Shown: positions 36,549 through 45,906, counted from the first letter of the stretch. The stretch: DNA of 64,000 nt from Vibrio azureus (GCF_002849855.1 NZ_CP018616.1:186001-250000); one strand, 5' to 3'. Numbers and translations are program-made. The notes: generated by a model from the sequence alone, not told the origin.

Positions 36549-36567
36549 GAATAAGGTGAGGCGAAAG

Positions 36568-37434
36568 TTATTCGATATTTTGGATCTGCTCACGCATTTG
36601 TTCGATCAGTACTTTAAGTTCTACACCAGAGGCGGTGATGTCAGTGCTGATGGACTTAGAGGCCAGAGTGTTTGATTCACGGTTGAACTCTTGCATCATG
36701 AAATCGAGACGACGACCAACGGCTCCGCCTTTTTTAATGATGTTAGTGGTTTCTTTAACGTGCGAGTCTAAGCGGTCTAGCTCTTCTGCCACATCTGACT
36801 TTTGCGCCAAAAGAATCAGCTCTTGCTCAACGCGAGAAGGGTCTAGCTCAACCTTGGCATCTTCAAATTTCGAGAACAAGCGCTCTCTTTGCCACTCAAG
36901 GATTTCAGGCATGCGTGCGCGAACTTTGACGACTTCTGCAGTGATGGCCTCAAGACGCTGCTCAATAAGCGCTTTCATGTTATCACCCTCACGACCACGA
37001 GCTTCAATGAATTCGTCGATTGCTTCATCAAAGGCACCAAGAAGCGCTTTATTGATTTCGTCCATGTTTTGCTCTGGCGTTTCCATGACACCTGGCCACT
37101 GCATCACTTGGAAAGGGTTGATGCGGCTGAGTTCACCGGTCATATGCATGACTTGTTCAGCAGCTTTGATCACTTGGTTGGCAAGTGCTTCATTAATGCT
37201 GAGCTCTGTTTTTGCTGCTGGGTTTGCTTCAAAACGTAAGCTACATTCTACTTTGCCGCGAGCAAGACGTTTACGAAAGCGCTCACGCAGTACTGGCTCT
37301 AAAGCACGGAACTGCTCTGGCATGCGGAAGTAGGTTTCTAGGTAGCGTTGATTGACACTACGGATTTCCCATACGGCACTGCCCCAGTCGCCTTTTATCT
37401 CTTTGCGTGCATACGCAGTCATACTATAAATCAT
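36568..37434 (-). CDS. yicC: YicC family endoribonuclease-type protein
   Basis: 288 aa, same length as E. coli YicC (287). N-terminal YicC domain (MIYSMTAYARKEIKGDWGSA ... SVNQRYLETYFRMPEQFR) and C-terminal DUF1732 (EELDRLDSHVKETTNIIKKG ... RLDFMMQEFNRESNTLASKS). Family members have been described as endoribonucleases affecting small-RNA turnover. It is divergent from rph, as in E. coli, with 172 bp between the two starts. Confidence 0.93.
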   Translation of the reverse strand: MIYSMTAYARKEIKGDWGSAVWEIRSVNQRYLETYFRMPEQFRALEPVLRERFRKRLARGKVECSLRFEANPAAKTELSINEALANQVIKAAEQVMHMTGELSRINPFQVMQWPGVMETPEQNMDEINKALLGAFDEAIDEFIEARGREGDNMKALIEQRLEAITAEVVKVRARMPEILEWQRERLFSKFEDAKVELDPSRVEQELILLAQKSDVAEELDRLDSHVKETTNIIKKGGAVGRRLDFMMQEFNRESNTLASKSISTDITASGVELKVLIEQMREQIQNIE

Positions 37435-37553
37435 CGAATTTTCCTGTCTTTTGTTTGCTGAAAATTACCGCGCAATAGTAGCACAACCTATGTGCGGGAT
37501 CTCAGTCATTGTTACAAGCGATCGACCAGATAGCTTTATTAGGCTAATTCCGT

Positions 37554-37570
37554 TATACTCTGCGCCCAAT
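37554..37570 (+). promoter_or_regulatory. Possible rph promoter -10 and GC-rich discriminator
   Basis: TATACT, followed by CTGCGCCC, lies about 45 bases upstream of rph. The GC-rich discriminator is typical of stringently controlled promoters. The -35 (TAGCTT at 17 bases) is poor, so this is tentative. Confidence 0.35.
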
Positions 37571-37606
37571 CAAATCGTCTTCTCCTCATTACTAAGGTAG
37601 ATGCCC

Positions 37607-38323
37607 ATGCGCCCAAACGATCGCAAGGCGGATCAAGTTCGCCCAATAAAAATTACTCGTAACTACACGGCTTATGCTGAAGGCTCAGTATTAGTTGAAT
37701 TTGGTAACACCAAAGTATTGTGTAATGCGACCGTTGAAGAATCGGTGCCACGTTGGTTGAAAGGCCAAGGTAAAGGTTGGGTAACGGCAGAATATGGCAT
37801 GCTACCTCGTGCTACACACTCACGGACTCGTCGTGAAGCAGCCAGTGGCAAGCAAGGCGGACGTACAATGGAAATCCAACGCTTGATTGCTCGCAGCCTA
37901 CGTGCGGTTGTGGATTTGAAAGCCATGGGCGAATGCATGATTACTGTTGACTGTGATGTGATTCAAGCCGATGGTGGTACGCGTACGGCATCCATCAGTG
38001 GTGCTAGTGTGGCCATGGCAGATGCTTTCCAACACCTTGTTGAGAGTGGCAAACTGAAAGCAAACCCAATGAAGGGTCACGTTGCGGCCGTTTCTGTTGG
38101 CCTACTCGGTGATGAGGTTCTATGTGACCTTGAGTATGTAGAAGACTCAGCTGCAGACACAGACATGAACGTTGTGATGACGGAAGAAGGTAAGATGATC
38201 GAGATTCAGGGCACCGCAGAAGGTGAACCGTTTAGCCATGAGCAATTGATGGCGCTACTCGAATCAGCCAAAATCGGCATTAGCGATATCGTCGCGGCGC
38301 AGAAAGCGGCATTAGAAAATTAA
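37607..38323 (+). CDS. rph: Ribonuclease PH
   Basis: Phosphorolytic 3'-5' exoribonuclease that trims tRNA 3' ends, 238 aa as in E. coli. It begins [20 protein letters not shown]. The phosphate-site and catalytic region [20 protein letters not shown] is near residues 62-82, and [14 protein letters not shown] follows near 120. I use the ATG at 37607 rather than 37601 because AAGG (37594-37597) is better spaced and the family starts there. pyrE follows after an attenuator. Confidence 0.95.
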   Translation: MRPNDRKADQVRPIKITRNYTAYAEGSVLVEFGNTKVLCNATVEESVPRWLKGQGKGWVTAEYGMLPRATHSRTRREAASGKQGGRTMEIQRLIARSLRAVVDLKAMGECMITVDCDVIQADGGTRTASISGASVAMADAFQHLVESGKLKANPMKGHVAAVSVGLLGDEVLCDLEYVEDSAADTDMNVVMTEEGKMIEIQGTAEGEPFSHEQLMALLESAKIGISDIVAAQKAALEN

Positions 38324-38331
38324 TGATTTTT

Positions 38332-38363
38332 AAATAGCTTCCCATTAAGGAAGCTATTTTTTT
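38332..38363 (+). terminator. rph-pyrE intercistronic terminator/attenuator
   Basis: AAATAGCTTCC (38332-38342) and GGAAGCTATTT (38349-38359) pair perfectly over 11 bp around a 6-base loop, and the stem runs into a stretch of seven Ts (38357-38363). The position between rph and pyrE is that of the UTP-sensitive attenuator of E. coli pyrE; here it also ends the rph transcript. Confidence 0.85.
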
Positions 38364-38370
38364 ACCTATT

Positions 38371-38417
38371 GCTAGGACCTAGGACCTAGGACCTAGGACC
38401 TAAGACCTAGTACTTGG
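38371..38417. repeat. CTAGGAC tandem repeat array upstream of pyrE
   Basis: About six head-to-tail copies of CTAGGAC/CTAAGAC/CTAGTAC, giving overlapping CCTAGG palindromes. The array is inserted between the attenuator and the pyrE ribosome site. The same unit recurs at 39102-39420 and 62215-62275. Confidence 0.8.
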
Positions 38418-38459
38418 AATACGAATAGAAATTTACACAGTAAAAGTTGAGAGAGAATA

Positions 38460-39101
38460 ATGAAAGCATACCAGCGTGAATTTATTGAGTTTGCACTTGA
38501 GAAACAGGTTCTTAAGTTTGGTGAGTTTACTTTGAAATCTGGGCGTAAAAGTCCGTATTTCTTTAATGCTGGTCTTTTTAATACGGGTCGTGACCTTGCT
38601 CGTCTTGGTCGTTTTTATGCTGCGGCATTGGCGGATTCAGGAATTGAGTTTGATGTGTTGTTTGGCCCTGCTTACAAGGGTATCCCAATTGCAACCACGA
38701 CGGCGGTTGCGTTAGCGGATCATCATGATGTCGACACGCCTTACTGTTTCAACCGTAAAGAAGCGAAGAACCATGGCGAAGGCGGTAACTTAGTGGGCTC
38801 TGCACTAGAAGGTCGTATTATGCTGGTGGATGATGTGATTACTGCGGGCACAGCGATTCGTGAATCGATGCAAATTATCCAAGCGAATGGTGCTGATCTG
38901 GCGGGTGTCTTGGTTGCGATTGATCGCCAAGAAAAAGGCAAAGGCGAGCTTTCAGCAATTCAAGAAGTGGAGCGTGATTTTGGCTGTGCGGTCATTTCTA
39001 TCGTCAGCTTGTCTGATTTGATCACGTACCTTGAAGATAAAGGTGATGCAACCGAGCACCTTGACGCAGTGAAAGCCTACCGTGCTGAGTTTGGGATTTA
39101 A
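38460..39101 (+). CDS. pyrE: Orotate phosphoribosyltransferase
   Basis: Makes orotidine-5'-phosphate from orotate and PRPP in pyrimidine synthesis; 213 aa as in E. coli. [18 protein letters not shown] is near residue 26 and the PRPP loop [17 protein letters not shown] near 120. GAGAGA lies ahead of the ATG. Expression should respond to the upstream attenuator. Confidence 0.96.
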   Translation: MKAYQREFIEFALEKQVLKFGEFTLKSGRKSPYFFNAGLFNTGRDLARLGRFYAAALADSGIEFDVLFGPAYKGIPIATTTAVALADHHDVDTPYCFNRKEAKNHGEGGNLVGSALEGRIMLVDDVITAGTAIRESMQIIQANGADLAGVLVAIDRQEKGKGELSAIQEVERDFGCAVISIVSLSDLITYLEDKGDATEHLDAVKAYRAEFGI

Positions 39102-39425
39102 AGAAAAGGTCATAGGTTAAGAGAAAGGCCCTAGGTTAAAAGAAAGGTCCTAGGCCCCTAGGATCTGTTCTCCGTAAGCGAAGCGCTCCGTCTTCCGTAT
39201 TCCCAAAGTTTGCTCATAAGCTACCGAAGGCTATGAACATCCCGCGCATAATATCTAGGACCTAGGGTCTAGGCCCTAGGCCCCTAGGACCTGTTCTCTG
39301 TAAGCGAAGCGCTCCGTATTCCGTATTCCCAAAGTTTGCTCATAAGATAACGAAGCCTATAAAACATACCGCGCATAATATCTAGGACCTAGGACCTAGG
39401 CCCTAGGATCCTAGAACCTTAACCC
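39102..39425. repeat. pyrE-lpxL convergent gap filled with CTAGG repeats and a tandem duplication
   Basis: The 324-bp gap between convergent pyrE and lpxL is almost entirely repeats. Clusters of CTAGGNCC units occur at about 39128-39165, 39254-39292 and 39381-39415. Between them, a segment containing CTGTTCTCCGTAAGCGAAGC, CAAAGTTTGCTCATAAG and CCGCGCATAATATCTAGG occurs twice: copy 1 is 39151-39269 and copy 2 is 39277-39397. The copies differ at a few positions. No ORF or clear terminator is visible. Confidence 0.85.
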
Positions 39426-40376
39426 TTATTTATACCTAATCCCTTTTGGTACGTTCTCATCAGCCATTGTCTTGTAGCGCTTGTGTAACCACATCCACTG
39501 TTCGGGAGCACGTAAAATCACCATCTCAACAAACTTATTCATATAAGCCGCTGCGGCGACTTCATCTTTTTGTGGGTAATCGTCTTCAATACATTGGTCT
39601 GCAATGATTTCGTATTTGCCATTTTGGTTACGGAACCCTGAACCAGGAATAATCGAACACTTCGATGTATACGCTAGAATGCTTGTTCCTGTGGTGGTAG
39701 AGGCGTCTTCAATCGCAAAGAATGGCACAAACACAGCTTTATTACGGCCATAGTCATGGTCGGGCAGATAGAACAGGCGCTCGCCTCGACGAAGAATTCG
39801 GATCATCTGCTTAAGATCTTTACGATCTATCAGTTTATTGCCGTTATGAGAGCGTCCCCAGTATTGAATAAAGTTATAAGCGGGATTGGTGTGTGGACGA
39901 AAGGCCCCATAACCAGCCATACCAAGCACAGCAAAAGCGCGGGCTGTGATCTCTAAATTGAGCGCATGCACACAACACAGCAGGACGCCTTTCTCTTCTG
40001 CGGCCTTAATGCGTAGGGCGATGAGATCTTTTTCAACAATGATTGTTTTGAAACGCCATGTCGGCCAAAACCAAGTAATCCCGGTTTCAATCAGCGCCAT
40101 CCCCGTATTTTTGAAGTTTTCAATGACGATGGACTGAATCTCTTCAGGTGTTTTTTCTGGGAAAGCCAGCTCAAGGTTACGTGTGGCAATATGAACCCGT
40201 TTTTTACCAAAGCGCATGCCCAGTTTGCCTATTGTCTGGCCGAGTGAAAGAAGCATGCGATAGGGGAGCAGATTAACGACTAAGGCTAATAAACCAAAGC
40301 CGCTCCAAACCCCCCAATAACGAGGGTGGAGTAGGGAAAGAGAAAACGCCGGTTTGGTGTATTTATCTTTGCTCAT
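39426..40376 (-). CDS. lpxL: Lipid A late acyltransferase, LpxL type
   Basis: 316 aa inner-membrane acyltransferase (HtrB/LpxL/MsbB family) that adds a secondary acyl chain to Kdo2-lipid IVA. N-terminal membrane helix (GVWSGFGLLALVVNLLPYRM) and the HX4E catalytic pair in CVHALNLEITARAF near residue 136. HALNLE resembles LpxL (HFLTLE) rather than LpxM (HGWAVD). It is 5 bases downstream of slmA, so probably in the same operon. A second family member lies at 60091-61077. Confidence 0.88.
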   Translation of the reverse strand: MSKDKYTKPAFSLSLLHPRYWGVWSGFGLLALVVNLLPYRMLLSLGQTIGKLGMRFGKKRVHIATRNLELAFPEKTPEEIQSIVIENFKNTGMALIETGITWFWPTWRFKTIIVEKDLIALRIKAAEEKGVLLCCVHALNLEITARAFAVLGMAGYGAFRPHTNPAYNFIQYWGRSHNGNKLIDRKDLKQMIRILRRGERLFYLPDHDYGRNKAVFVPFFAIEDASTTTGTSILAYTSKCSIIPGSGFRNQNGKYEIIADQCIEDDYPQKDEVAAAAYMNKFVEMVILRAPEQWMWLHKRYKTMADENVPKGIRYK

Positions 40377-40381
40377 AGTCT

Positions 40382-40972
40382 CTACTTAATTTGTGCGCTG
40401 AGCAGTGCCCAGTATTCATCAAAGTTTTCTGTTGGTTGATATTTAAAATCACTGCGTACAAAGCGATTGAGGCTGCCTTCTACTTGACCGAGTATTTGTG
40501 CCGCTAGAATGCGTTCTTCGACAGGAAATGACTTTCCCTCTCGCAGTTTTCGTTCACGCAGAATTTGACGAAGTTGGGTTTCAATGCGTTCAAACAATTG
40601 GTTAATACGCTCGCGTAAACGTTCATTTTCAAACATTAGCGCATGACCGGAAAGAATGCGCGTTAAGCCCGGGTTACGTTCTGAAAAGGCAAGGATCAGA
40701 TGCATCACCATGCGGATACGCTCTAAGGTGTCTTTTTCATCTTCTAAGATACGATTAATACGTGTCATTAAGGCTTCTTCGATAAATTCGATTAACCCTT
40801 CAAACATACGAGCTTTACTCGGGAAGTGACGATACAGTGCCGCTTCGGAGACCCCAACTTGCTTGGCCAATTTTGCTGTAGTAATGCGCGATGCTCCTTC
40901 TGTCGATTCAAGCATCTGTGCAAGTGCTTGTAAGATCTCTTCACGACGATTGGATTTTTTACTACCAGCCAT
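40382..40972 (-). CDS. slmA: Nucleoid occlusion factor SlmA
   Basis: 196 aa TetR-family protein that binds chromosomal sites and blocks FtsZ ring assembly over the nucleoid. N-terminal helix-turn-helix [20 protein letters not shown], followed by [19 protein letters not shown] and a helical C-terminal domain. It lies between coaBC and pyrE as in E. coli, but dut, which normally separates coaBC from slmA, is absent here. Confidence 0.94.
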   Translation of the reverse strand: MAGSKKSNRREEILQALAQMLESTEGASRITTAKLAKQVGVSEAALYRHFPSKARMFEGLIEFIEEALMTRINRILEDEKDTLERIRMVMHLILAFSERNPGLTRILSGHALMFENERLRERINQLFERIETQLRQILRERKLREGKSFPVEERILAAQILGQVEGSLNRFVRSDFKYQPTENFDEYWALLSAQIK

Positions 40973-41200
40973 TCTTATTTCCTTTCCAAAAAATACATAG
41001 TTAAGCGGGAGGATTATAAAGATCTCTTTACCATCAAACTAGAGCACAAAAGAGGTAATGGGAGATTTAATCCCCCAATTGTCATGTTTGTGTGTAATTT
41101 GTGGCAGGCGTTCTTTTATTGCTCCCCCCAACATTTTGAATTGATGACTAAGGTTCGTGGTGCAACAGAACCAGAAGAGCAGCATTGCAAAAAGCACTCA

Positions 41201-42403
41201 TTAGTCCATTAAGTGGTGTATCTGATGTAAAATTTTAACGCTCAAGGCTTGTTTAGACTCTAGTGGCAAGGCCAATTCGCCTTGTGACCAAAATAGGGTA
41301 ATAGCGTTGTCGTTGCTGTTAAAACCTTGCCCATCAACAGAAACATCATTGGCGCAAATCATATCGAGATTTTTGCGTGCTAGTTTGTCACGAGCGTAAG
41401 CTTCGACTTGGTTGGTTTCTGCGGCAAAACCAACGGTAAACGGACGCTGTTGTTTTAGAGCAGCCACTGATGCAACGATATCTGGATTTTTAACCATATT
41501 GATGGTCATGTGCTCGTTGCTCTCGGTCTTTTTCAGCTTCTGTTTGGCGACGGTATCAGGACGATAATCCGCAACGGCCGCACAGCTAATGAAAATATCA
41601 TGTTGGGTGGCGTGCTTCATCACGCTATCGTGCATCTCTTGCGCGCTATTGACGTTGATGCGTTCTACATTAGGTGGTGTCGCTAAACTGACAGGACCAC
41701 TGATTAACGTCACATTGGCGCCAAGTTGTGCGGCGGCGTTGGCTAATGCAAAGCCCATTTTCCCAGAACTGTGGTTAGTGATGTAGCGTACAGGGTCGAT
41801 GGCTTCACGTGTTGGTCCGGCCGTAATCAGCACGGATTGACCAGCAAGCAGTTTGGGCTGAAAAAATTGCTCACACATTTCGACCAATTGCATCGGTTCG
41901 AGCATTCGCCCTGGGCCAACATCACCACAAGCTTGCTCACCTGCTGCTGGTCCCCAAACCTCCATCCCTCGACGTGTTAGGGTGGCAAGGTTGTCTTGAG
42001 TGGCGGCACTGCGATACATCTGTTGATTCATGGCCGGTGACACGGCAATCGGTGAAGCTGTCGCTAAAACCAGAGTGGAAAGTAAATCGTTACCCATACC
42101 AGCAGCAATGCGAGCGATTAAATCTGCCGTCGCAGGGGCAAGCAGAACTAAATCAGCCCATTTCGCCAATTCAATATGTCCCATAGAAGCTTCAGCTGCG
42201 GGATCAAGAAGGCTGTCTGAGACAGGGCGCCCTGAAACGGCTTGCATGGTCAATGGCGTAATAAATTCTTTGGCAGCGTCGGTCATGACAACTTGAACGT
42301 GCGCGCCTCTTTCTATCAAGCGGCGAGTGAGCTCAGCACATTTATAAGCGGCAATACCGCCACTGATGCCAAGCAAGATTTTCTTTCCAGAGAGTGTGTG
42401 CAT
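41201..42403 (-). CDS. coaBC: Bifunctional phosphopantothenoylcysteine synthetase/decarboxylase CoaBC
   Basis: 400 aa (E. coli 406), making 4'-phosphopantetheine for CoA. The N-terminal flavin-dependent decarboxylase shows [27 protein letters not shown] and the catalytic Cys in [13 protein letters not shown] near residue 158. The C-terminal synthetase shows [20 protein letters not shown] near 190 and the CTP/K site. The next step of the pathway, coaD, is also in the window (48759-49241). A repeat element lies 118 bases upstream of the start. Confidence 0.95.
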   Translation of the reverse strand: MHTLSGKKILLGISGGIAAYKCAELTRRLIERGAHVQVVMTDAAKEFITPLTMQAVSGRPVSDSLLDPAAEASMGHIELAKWADLVLLAPATADLIARIAAGMGNDLLSTLVLATASPIAVSPAMNQQMYRSAATQDNLATLTRRGMEVWGPAAGEQACGDVGPGRMLEPMQLVEMCEQFFQPKLLAGQSVLITAGPTREAIDPVRYITNHSSGKMGFALANAAAQLGANVTLISGPVSLATPPNVERINVNSAQEMHDSVMKHATQHDIFISCAAVADYRPDTVAKQKLKKTESNEHMTINMVKNPDIVASVAALKQQRPFTVGFAAETNQVEAYARDKLARKNLDMICANDVSVDGQGFNSNDNAITLFWSQGELALPLESKQALSVKILHQIHHLMD

Positions 42404-42962
42404 ATGATATCTCCAATCTATCTGGCGCTGAGTTTACCACAATTGAACGGGCCATCTTGTCTGGTAAAGAACAAGTTGCCAATTTCGAGTCACTTGGATA
42501 TGGGCCTCAGTCTATTTCGTTATATACCCAAGTAACCTCAAGATGCTGCGTTCAGCGAGATGACCTTAGCTCTCAGGCACGGCAACGATTCGAAGATTTA
42601 GTAGCCTACATTGAGAATCGTTAACAAAGTCTGAGAGTTAAGGTCACTCGCCCTTTGGGAGCGTGTCACTGAGCCGACTTCTTGCGTCAGACAACTTGGA
42701 GATAGAATACTATCCCGCTTCGTTGTCTTCCTTGAATTCGACTCAGTGACCTCGCTCTGAATCAAGCATCTTGAGGTCACTTGGGTATATTCATCATGCC
42801 GACAAAGTTTGCTCTGGACGAAGGTCTTTCGTCAATGACAAAAAAGTCAATTTCAGTGTTGTACGGCGGAGCACAAAAAAATGCAATGTGAGTTTCGCCT
42901 TTGACGATTTATTTTGTGCAATGAACTTTGAAATGACTTTGTTGCTTAAAAAGGCCAGCTTA
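42404..42962. other. coaBC-radC divergent intergenic region
   Basis: 559 bp between divergent coaBC and radC. Most is the inverted-repeat element at 42522-42790. The remaining 172 bp before radC hold a small dyad, GACGAA-N5-TTCGTC, near 42817. The radC frame is open through this leader, but the residues do not look coding. Confidence 0.6.
42522..42790. repeat. 269-bp MITE-like element with terminal inverted repeats
   Basis: The left end (ATATACCCAAGTAACCTCAA, continuing GATGCTG) and the reverse complement of the right end (ATATACCCAAGTGACCTCAA, continuing GATGCTT) agree at about 25 of 27 bases. Inside are two more nested inverted pairs: GACCTTAGCTCTCAG with CTGAGAGTTAAGGTC, and TGTCACTGAGCCGA with TCGACTCAGTGACC. 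No ORF is encoded. Single copies of the end sequence occur at 21442-21466 and 21558-21588. It fits a non-autonomous dispersed element. Confidence 0.75.
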
Positions 42963-43637
42963 ATGACACTGAAAACTTTGCCCAATGAATCGATGCCAAG
43001 AGAAAAACTCCTACAACGTGGACCGCAATCGTTGAGTGATGCCGAGTTGTTAGCGATATTTTTACGCACGGGTACCCGAGGGATGAACGTGATTGAGCTG
43101 TCAGACTTCTTACTTAAAGATTTTGGCTCCTTAAGACAACTTTTTTCTGCATCAGAAAAATCTTTTTGTCAGCATAAAGGCCTCGGACAGGCAAAATACG
43201 TTCAATTACAAGCGGTTTTGGAGATGACGCAGCGTTATCTGGCTGAAACATTAAAACGAGGCAGTGCTTTATCCAGTCCAGAGCAAACCAAACTGTATCT
43301 TTCATCTATATTAAGAGACAGGCAAAGAGAAGCCTTCTATATTCTTTTTTTGGACAATCAGCACCGCGTCATCAAAGATGAAATTTTATTCGAGGGCACG
43401 CTGGATGCGGCTTCGGTCTATCCTCGAGAGGTGGTCAAGCGGGCTCTGCATCATAATGCGGCAGCACTTATCCTCGCTCATAACCATCCATCGGGTATTG
43501 CTGAACCAAGCCAAGCAGACAGAAGAATTACTCGACGATTAATCGATGCTTTGGCGCTGGTGGATATTCGAGTTTTAGACCATTTTGTCATTGGTGATGG
43601 TGAAAGTGTTTCCTTTGCAGAAAGGGGTTGGATATAA
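42963..43637 (+). CDS. radC: RadC family JAB/MPN-domain protein
   Basis: 224 aa, the E. coli length. Helix-hairpin-helix-like N-terminus ([20 protein letters not shown]) and the JAMM metal motif: [19 protein letters not shown], then AHNHPSG and D ten residues on. Despite its name no repair role is established. The ATG at 42963, with AAGG nine bases upstream, gives the family start [10 protein letters not shown]; the open frame extends 64 codons upstream into the repeat element. Confidence 0.92.
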   Translation: MTLKTLPNESMPREKLLQRGPQSLSDAELLAIFLRTGTRGMNVIELSDFLLKDFGSLRQLFSASEKSFCQHKGLGQAKYVQLQAVLEMTQRYLAETLKRGSALSSPEQTKLYLSSILRDRQREAFYILFLDNQHRVIKDEILFEGTLDAASVYPREVVKRALHHNAAALILAHNHPSGIAEPSQADRRITRRLIDALALVDIRVLDHFVIGDGESVSFAERGWI

Positions 43638-43939
43638 CTGTGCATTTTTTAGGTTGTTAGTTGCTAAAAATCTGCTATCATCCTCGCCACTAAATTTTTA
43701 ACTGAATTCAGCTTGGACTGCTAGAAAAACCTGCTGTCTAAAAAAAGATCACGAAAACCTGTAAAAAGGATCTGTTCGGGTCTTGAGCAATGCATATCAA
43801 GTTAGTATAATGCGCGACCTTTGATAGCCTTGTATGGATTTTCCATAGCGGTTCTTAACCTCAAACTTCTTTCCGAGAAATAGAGAGGTTCGGCCACCAA
43901 GGTTGATATCGAGCTGAAACGATTTTGGAGAAGACATTC
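43638..43939 (+). promoter_or_regulatory. radC-rpmB intergenic region
   Basis: 302 bp ahead of rpmB. It holds a strong sigma70-type promoter (listed separately), a second possible -10 TATCAT near 43676, and the rpmB ribosome site. The leader between promoter and gene is about 120 bases. Confidence 0.6.
43783..43811 (+). promoter_or_regulatory. rpmBG promoter
   Basis: TTGAGC (43783-43788), a 17-base spacer and a consensus TATAAT (43806-43811), followed by the GC-rich discriminator GCGCGACC typical of ppGpp-controlled ribosomal genes. Confidence 0.7.
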
Positions 43940-44176
43940 ATGTCACGAGTATGCCAAGTAACTGGTAAGCGTCCAGTAACGGGTAACAACCGTTCACACG
44001 CACGAAATGCTACTAAGCGTCGTTTTCTGCCGAACCTACAAACTCATCGTTTCTGGGTAGAGAGCGAAAAACGTTTTGTTAAACTACGCCTTACTGCAAA
44101 AGGTATGCGTATCATCGACAAGAAAGGTATCGATACTGTTCTTGCTGATATCCGTGCACGTGGCGAAAACGTTTAA
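43940..44176 (+). CDS. rpmB: 50S ribosomal protein L28
   Basis: 78 aa, beginning [20 protein letters not shown], the L28 signature; [20 protein letters not shown] follows. The start at 43940 has GGAGA 9 bases upstream. Followed after 13 bases by rpmG, the conserved ribosomal pair. Confidence 0.97.
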   Translation: MSRVCQVTGKRPVTGNNRSHARNATKRRFLPNLQTHRFWVESEKRFVKLRLTAKGMRIIDKKGIDTVLADIRARGENV

Positions 44177-44189
44177 GAGGAAATAGGCA

Positions 44190-44360
44190 ATGGCAAAGAA
44201 AGGCGTTCGTGAGAAAATCCGTCTAGTATCTTCAGCAGGTACAGGCCACTTCTACACAACTGATAAGAACAAGCGTAACATGCCAGGCAAATTTGAGATC
44301 AAGAAATTTGATCCAGTTGTACGCCAGCACGTTATGTACAAAGAAGCAAAAATCAAGTAA
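44190..44360 (+). CDS. rpmG: 50S ribosomal protein L33
   Basis: 56 aa: [20 protein letters not shown], then [20 protein letters not shown] and a tail [16 protein letters not shown]. It has no cysteines, so it is the zinc-free form. AGAGGAAA precedes the ATG. A terminator follows 28 bases after the stop. Confidence 0.96.
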
Positions 44361-44387
44361 TTGGTTTTTACCCTTTGTCGATTTGAA

Positions 44388-44414
44388 AACCCAGCTTTCG
44401 AGCTGGGTTTTTTA
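44388..44414 (+). terminator. Terminator of rpmBG
   Basis: AACCCAGCT and AGCTGGGTT pair over 9 bases around a TTCG tetraloop-like centre, directly followed by TTTT. A textbook intrinsic terminator. Confidence 0.92.
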
Positions 44415-44522
44415 TTACCTAAAATTCATGATCAAAAATCTCTGGCCCTCGCCAACCTTAGCAAGCTTTGATAGGGTTATCCTTATTAACTTTAAGTTTT
44501 TCTATTAAGGTCAGGAATTGTT

Positions 44523-44999
44523 ATGCGTGTCAGCCCTTCTCGCCGCCGTCGTTGGAATAACATACTTATTTTAGGCATTATTGCTTTTATGGTGCTGCTT
44601 AATGCGCCTACCTGGATTCAAACTTATTTAATCGATGATCCACAAAATGATTACCCCAAAGTGCTACGCTCTGATTATCCCGTACGAGCCGTTTACTTTT
44701 CTGGATGGACGCTTGAAAAACAACATGGCCAATGGCAATCCAATTTGAAAGCAGAGATCCCAGCGCAAGAGATTGTGTCGCGTTGGCAATCTCTTGAAGG
44801 AACGGAACTGACCGCTGAACAATATGCGCAGTTAAAGCCACAATTAGCTGCGCCTGAAAGTATTGAAATTTGGTATCAAGGGGTGGAAGAACCACAGAGG
44901 ATCACATTTTACCGCCTTAAGAATTTTTGGCTGTTTAAAAACTGGCAAGATAAGTGGATTGCGATTTCTGTTGATGGCAAATACATCATGCCTAATTGA
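44523..44999 (+). CDS. Conserved membrane-anchored protein of unknown function
   Basis: 158 aa. A positively charged N-terminus (RVSPSRRRRWNN) leads into one membrane helix (ILILGIIAFMVLLNAPTWIQ), then a periplasmic domain of about 120 residues (DYPVRAVYFSGWTLEKQHGQ; ITFYRLKNFWLFKNWQDKWI). I recognise no named family. It lies between rpmG and mutM on the same strand with its own upstream gap, and codon use looks like that of its neighbours. Confidence 0.75.
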   Translation: MRVSPSRRRRWNNILILGIIAFMVLLNAPTWIQTYLIDDPQNDYPKVLRSDYPVRAVYFSGWTLEKQHGQWQSNLKAEIPAQEIVSRWQSLEGTELTAEQYAQLKPQLAAPESIEIWYQGVEEPQRITFYRLKNFWLFKNWQDKWIAISVDGKYIMPN

Positions 45000-45096
45000 A
45001 CGCCAAATCGATAAGGCAAAATTTTGTAAAATAATGCTTTCCAATTAGGCTAGTCAGCTAATGAGTAATGAGAGTAATGAGAGTGAGGAGAAGTTA

Positions 45097-45906
45097 ATGC
45101 CTGAGTTACCTGAAGTGGAAGTGAGTCGTATGGGGATCAGCCCACATATGGTCGGTCAGACGATCAAGGCATTTGTGTTTCGGACACCAAAATTGCGTTG
45201 GGATATTCCACCAGAGCTTAAGCGTTTAGAAGGGCAAGTGATCCGTAATATTAGTCGGCGTGCTAAATACTTACTGATTGAAACCGATCAAGGAACCGCG
45301 ATTGTGCATTTAGGCATGTCAGGCTCACTGCGTGTACTTGATGCCGATTTTCCAGCAGCTAAACACGATCATGTCGATCTTAAACTGACTAATGGTAAGA
45401 TCTTACGTTATAACGATCCTCGTCGCTTCGGTGCTTGGTTATGGAGTGCACCGAATGAATCTCACTCGGTATTAGGGCATATGGGGCCTGAGCCTCTGAC
45501 TGAAGAGTTCAACGCTGAATATATGATAGACAAAGCTAAAAGTAAGCGTGTTGCGGTCAAACAGTTCATTATGGACAACAAAGCTGTCGTCGGAGTCGGA
45601 AATATCTATGCCAATGAGTCTTTGTTCAAATCGCGTATTCATCCGACTCGACCTGCAGGTAGCCTAAACAACAAAGAGTGGCAACGGTTAGTCGACAATA
45701 TCAAATCGACCTTAGAAACGGCAATTCAGCAAGGTGGAACGACACTCAAAGACTTTGCTCAAGCGGATGGGAAGCCCGGCTACTTTGCACAAGAACTGTT
45801 GGTTTATGGTAAAGCGGGTGAGCCATGTCCTGAATGTGGAGAGATTATCCAAGAACAGAAACTCGGTCAGCGTAATACGTTTTTCTGTGAACAATGTCAG
45901 CAATAA
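45097..45906 (+). CDS. mutM: Formamidopyrimidine-DNA glycosylase MutM
   Basis: Removes 8-oxoguanine and Fapy lesions and nicks the site; 269 aa as in E. coli. The catalytic N-terminal Pro2-Glu3 ([14 protein letters not shown]) fixes the start at 45097; upstream codons in the open frame would bury the active Pro. Lys near residue 57, [15 protein letters not shown] [13 protein letters not shown] near 165, and a C-terminal zinc finger with four cysteines (CPEC ... CEQC) are present. Confidence 0.96.
   Translation: MPELPEVEVSRMGISPHMVGQTIKAFVFRTPKLRWDIPPELKRLEGQVIRNISRRAKYLLIETDQGTAIVHLGMSGSLRVLDADFPAAKHDHVDLKLTNGKILRYNDPRRFGAWLWSAPNESHSVLGHMGPEPLTEEFNAEYMIDKAKSKRVAVKQFIMDNKAVVGVGNIYANESLFKSRIHPTRPAGSLNNKEWQRLVDNIKSTLETAIQQGGTTLKDFAQADGKPGYFAQELLVYGKAGEPCPECGEIIQEQKLGQRNTFFCEQCQQ

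Noticed and set aside
36635..37333. 232-codon open frame opposite yicC
   Set aside because: Antisense shadow of a well-conserved gene; it is Ser/Arg-rich with no domain and no ribosome site.
39102..39425. Possible CRISPR array in the repeated pyrE-lpxL gap
   Set aside because: The repeats are short overlapping CTAGG units and one tandem duplication; there are no regular unique spacers and no cas genes.
42522..42790. ERIC element
   Set aside because: The core palindrome and ends do not match the ERIC consensus; the ends are CCCAAGTNACCTCAAGATGC instead.
44293..44508. 71-codon plus-strand frame overlapping the end of rpmG
   Set aside because: It is in another frame of rpmG and runs through the rpmBG terminator; L33 is clearly the real product here.
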